From DASULA01 sp036278435 (lineage in GTDB: Bacteria > Actinomycetota > Actinomycetes > Mycobacteriales > DASULA01), in NCBI GenBank assembly GCA_036278435.1, contig DASULA010000431.1, positions 1-32,627 on the forward strand: 32,627 nucleotides of DNA. Reading direction: 5' to 3'. Shown here in pieces: positions 30,244-32,627 of the stretch. Every line of letters starts with the position of its first letter. The stretch's first letter is position 1. Position numbers and translations under genes: made by a program. The notes under the pieces are model-generated. The model did no database searches, was not told the origin of the DNA, and was given only the letters and a program-made list of their open reading frames with translations.

Positions 30244-31440
30244 CTACGGCAGCGCGCCTACCCGCTGCGCGAACGCCCGCAGGTCTGACCCCGCGGCAGA
30301 CCGCAGTGCACGGCGGACGATGTGCTCGGCCGCCTCACGTACCAACGGATTCGCCCGGGTCTGCTCCGGGGCCAGCTTCTCGGCGGTCAGGAAGGCGTTC
30401 AGCGCCTGGGAGTCCTGGCGTTCCTGGGCGAACGCGCGACCCAGATCGGAGTAGAACGTGGACCGCCGGCCGGGTGCGCCCAGCGGGCGCACGTCGTGCT
30501 TGCGAGCTATCTCGGTGGCCCTGCCGCCCTCACCCATCTCCACCGCGATCGACACCTTCCACACACCCAGGTTCGCCGGGCCGAAATACAGGTCCAGGTC
30601 GGTGCGGTCCCCGGTGCGCGAGGCAATGGTCTCCGCCTCAGCCAGATGGGTGCGCACGTCGTCGCCCCGGCCGATGACCCCAGCACCGAACGCGGCCATC
30701 AGATGCAGCATCCCGTAGACCTGAGTGGCCAGCAGGTCATCCCCCGCGTGCGGTTCCATGTCACCCAGTGCGCGCGTGCTGTTGGCCAGCGAACGGGCGT
30801 AGGGGGTGAACGCGTGGCTGACGTAGAAGTCGGAGAACGCTATCCAGGTGGCCTCACCCAACCGGCGGGCGCACTGCCGGCCACGGGTTGCCGACAGCCA
30901 GGACAGGTCGGTCAACCCGCACCACTTCGCCGTGCCACACATCGCAGCGTGCGCGATGGCCAGCCCGCGCAGGGCATCGGCCTGCTGGGCGTGGTCGCCG
31001 TCGACCACCCAGGCGTACAACCCGGGGAGCAATCCGGGCAGGACGCGGGCTGGTGAGGCGATGTCACCGGCCAGCAGGTGGCCGTGCGCGCGGTGTGCCT
31101 CAGTGACCAGGATGGGCAGGGGCTCGGGATCGGTGACGCCGGCCGGTCGTTCGCCGAGTTCGGTGTCGGCAAGCGCCCGGCGGAAGCGTTCCCCAGATCC
31201 GTGGGCGAGCACCCGTTCCGGGGTGTCCGGCTGGTCGGGCTGGCCGAGGAGCCACGCCCGGGACACGCCGAGTTGTTCGGCCAGTGCGTCGATGTCGCTG
31301 AGCCGTTCCAACGGGCGCTGCCCGGTCTCGAACTCCCACAGCACCGTCTTGGAGATACTGGCGAGCCCGGCGAGCGTTCGGATGCTCATACCGCGAGCGC
31401 TGCGGACCATGCGCACGCGCGGCCCAATACCTGAGTCCAT
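30244..31440 (-). CDS. XRE-family helix-turn-helix regulator with large C-terminal domain
   Basis: This 398-residue regulator has an N-terminal XRE helix-turn-helix (about 8-62: RMVRSARGMSIRTLAGLASI, then SKTVLWEFETGQRPLERLSD). The remaining 330 residues are mostly helical and Ala/Leu-rich, with stretches such as AFAQERQDSQALNAFLTAEKL that suggest degenerate TPR repeats. This layout is common in actinomycete XRE regulators that control neighbouring small genes. ATG 31440 has GGAGGT six bases upstream; the 12 codons before it are not needed. It is divergent from the toxin-antitoxin-like operon. Its target is unknown; the palindrome at 30201-30219 is the best candidate. Confidence 0.85.
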   Translation of the reverse strand: MDSGIGPRVRMVRSARGMSIRTLAGLASISKTVLWEFETGQRPLERLSDIDALAEQLGVSRAWLLGQPDQPDTPERVLAHGSGERFRRALADTELGERPAGVTDPEPLPILVTEAHRAHGHLLAGDIASPARVLPGLLPGLYAWVVDGDHAQQADALRGLAIAHAAMCGTAKWCGLTDLSWLSATRGRQCARRLGEATWIAFSDFYVSHAFTPYARSLANSTRALGDMEPHAGDDLLATQVYGMLHLMAAFGAGVIGRGDDVRTHLAEAETIASRTGDRTDLDLYFGPANLGVWKVSIAVEMGEGGRATEIARKHDVRPLGAPGRRSTFYSDLGRAFAQERQDSQALNAFLTAEKLAPEQTRANPLVREAAEHIVRRALRSAAGSDLRAFAQRVGALP

Positions 31441-31581
31441 GGGACACCTCCGTCGCACCTCGGCCGTATGCCGCACGACCGGTCGCCGGCGCGCGGCAGG
31501 GTAACCCCGAGGCTACGCTTGGTGACCGGCCGTCTCCGTCTGGCTCTCAGACACCTCTTCGCTTCGGGTGAAGATCCGAGG

Positions 31582-31587
31582 TACTGT
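31582..31587 (+). promoter_or_regulatory. Candidate -10 box giving a leaderless antitoxin mRNA
   Basis: TACTGT ends eight bases before the ATG at 31595, so transcription from it would begin at or beside the start codon. There is no Shine-Dalgarno sequence in front of this ATG, as expected for a leaderless message. The -35 region is weak, so this is only a suggestion. Confidence 0.35.
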
Positions 31588-31594
31588 GGATGTC

Positions 31595-32068
31595 ATGACC
31601 GCAACGTACGAGGACGTGTCCTTCAGCGAGCTACTGCACCACCCGGCCGCGACTGCGCGACGGCTAGACGCTGTCCGCGCGTTGCGGCTACGGCGGCGCG
31701 ACGCCGGAGATCTCGCCCTCATGCGGGTCGACCAGATGGAACAGGACGCCACCGTGGTGGACTTCACCGCACGGCTGCTCGCCGGACTGGTCCACACCGG
31801 CAACATCGAGGCGCTACGCCAAGCCCTGCCCGAAGCCCTGCCCTGGAGCACCTTCCTGCCCGACGACGACGTGGATTCCCTGCTCGCCGGGTTGGTGGAC
31901 ACGGCACGCGGCGCGGTGACTCTGGACAACCTCGCCCCTATCGCGCTCCTGCTGACCCAGTGGCGACACAGCGCCGAGATATACGCGGACCCCGCCCTGC
32001 TCGCGATCCTCACTCGCGAACCTGACGGCGATCTCGGCCCGGTTCCGATACCCCGGGAGAGCGAGTGA
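31595..32068 (+). CDS. Putative antitoxin of a type II toxin-antitoxin pair
   Basis: This 157-residue acidic protein starts MTATYEDVSFSELLHHPAAT. From memory the opening is like prevent-host-death-type antitoxins, where it forms the DNA-binding N-terminus, and the segment TARRLDAVRALRLRRRDAGD fits a DNA- or toxin-contacting region. The C-terminal half is helical and Leu-rich, longer than a minimal antitoxin. The assignment rests mainly on the four-base overlap (GTGA) with the downstream RelE/ParE-like gene. ATG 31595 is preferred over a start 27 bases upstream, from which the predicted -10 box would be transcribed away. Family placement is tentative. Confidence 0.6.
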   Translation: MTATYEDVSFSELLHHPAATARRLDAVRALRLRRRDAGDLALMRVDQMEQDATVVDFTARLLAGLVHTGNIEALRQALPEALPWSTFLPDDDVDSLLAGLVDTARGAVTLDNLAPIALLLTQWRHSAEIYADPALLAILTREPDGDLGPVPIPRESE

Positions 32069-32418
32069 GCCCCAAACGTGGGGACCGCGCGGCGCCACCT
32101 CCGACGGGCGACGAGTACGACATTCGCTTTGCGAACAACGAAGCCGCCGAAGGCTGGGAGAGCCTTTCCCGCCATGCTGCGGGCAATTTACGGCGTGCCT
32201 TCGAGAAAATCCGCACCACTCCGCGTGCCCTGGACAACTCCAAACGCCAGCATCGCCTCATCGGCCGCCTTGGAGTTGGTACATTTAAGGGTCACACTCT
32301 CGAACGCTGGCAGTTCGAGGTCACTGGTGGCGGACGTATCTGGTACTTGGTTGATGATGCCAACGGCATCGTCTGGATCACCTACGCCGGCACCGGACAC
32401 CCCAAGGCCACCGACTGA
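32065..32418 (+). CDS. RelE/ParE-like toxin
   Basis: This 117-residue basic protein has the RelE/ParE order: an N-terminal strand (YDIRFANNEAAEGWESL), a two-helix part (AAGNLRRAFEKIRTTP), then RLIGRLGVGTFKGHTLERWQ and GGRIWYLVDDANGIVWITYAGTGHPK, which form the beta-sheet core. Such toxins cleave mRNA at the ribosome or block gyrase; which applies here is not visible. The closing TGHPK resembles the C-terminal catalytic patch of RelE-type RNases, favouring mRNA cleavage. The GTG start overlaps the antitoxin stop. Codon 42 is TTA and base composition is less GC-rich than the neighbours, which suggests an acquired module. Confidence 0.75.
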   Translation: MSPKRGDRAAPPPTGDEYDIRFANNEAAEGWESLSRHAAGNLRRAFEKIRTTPRALDNSKRQHRLIGRLGVGTFKGHTLERWQFEVTGGGRIWYLVDDANGIVWITYAGTGHPKATD

Positions 32419-32505
32419 CGGTTACCACGACTCCATCCGCCTTTCCGCAGCAGCAACCGGTCTCATCACGCGAACCCGCAGGCGCGCGCGCCGGCTGGAG
32501 AGCGG

Positions 32506-32627
32506 TCAGGCGAAGCCGGCGACCGGGTGGGGGACGTAGGGCTCGGTCAGGGCGGTGAGGTGGGCGGGGTCCAGGCGTACGTCCACCGCGGCGATCGCTT
32601 CGTCCAGGTGGTGCGGCTTGGTCGCCC
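32506..32627 (-). CDS. Aldo/keto reductase, C-terminal fragment
   Basis: Only the last 39 codons and the stop are inside the window; the gene begins beyond the right edge. The fragment reads ATKPHHLDEAIAAVDVRLDP and ends with EPYVPHPVAGFA. GATKPHHLDDA followed by L-x-EPYVPH-x-V-x-GF is the usual C-terminus of NADPH-dependent aldo/keto reductases of the YhdN/Tas-like group, where the first part sits by the cofactor. Substrate unknown. It converges with the toxin gene, with 87 bases between the stops. Confidence 0.75.
   Translation of the reverse strand, partial: ATKPHHLDEAIAAVDVRLDPAHLTALTEPYVPHPVAGFA

Noticed and set aside
29455..30677. Plus-strand frames of 277 and 326 codons over the small-gene cassette
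   Set aside because: They are Arg/Pro-rich without domains; the minus-strand genes have ribosome binding sites and start-stop overlaps.

Overview
This window comes from a high-GC actinomycete. The GC content, the strong third-position GC bias, the TreY/TreZ pair and the actinobacterial-type branched-chain E1-alpha and XRE regulator all point that way. TTA leucine codons are rare here but occur in several cluster genes, as in lineages that use a BldA-type tRNA. I cannot name the genus.

Layout. 1-5502 is mostly housekeeping on the minus strand: the start of a RibD-like reductase (cut by the window edge), treZ and treY for trehalose synthesis from maltodextrins, and a plus-strand VOC/glyoxalase-like gene between the two tre genes. 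5515-8561 is a transport and regulation block: a 14-TM-type DHA2 exporter and a small cupin on the minus strand, with a divergent MarR regulator. 8562-9243 is a gene-poor stretch with a good sigma-70-like promoter and a long leader rich in inverted repeats.

9244-29415 is the core: six co-directional genes with short gaps or overlaps. They are three type I PKS proteins, the third fused to an NRPS, then a luciferase-like monooxygenase, a flavin reductase and a branched-chain 2-oxoacid dehydrogenase E1-alpha subunit. Domain order reads ACP-KS-AT-AT-DH-ACP / KS-AT-ACP / KS-AT-DH(His to Cys)-ACP-Cy-A(Cys)-PCP-TE. No ketoreductase or enoylreductase occurs in any module. The first AT lacks the arginine that holds dicarboxylate extender units, so it is probably a starter loader. 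The E1-alpha could help make a branched acyl-CoA starter. My reading is a starter extended three times without ketoreduction, capped by a cysteine-derived thiazoline, released by the TE and oxidised by the flavin pair. I do not recognise this architecture as a described pathway, though I could not search.

29467-32627 is unrelated accessory DNA: a cassette of three overlapping small genes behind an XRE regulator (minus strand), a two-gene toxin-antitoxin-like operon (plus strand), and the C-terminus of an aldo/keto reductase (minus strand, cut by the window edge).
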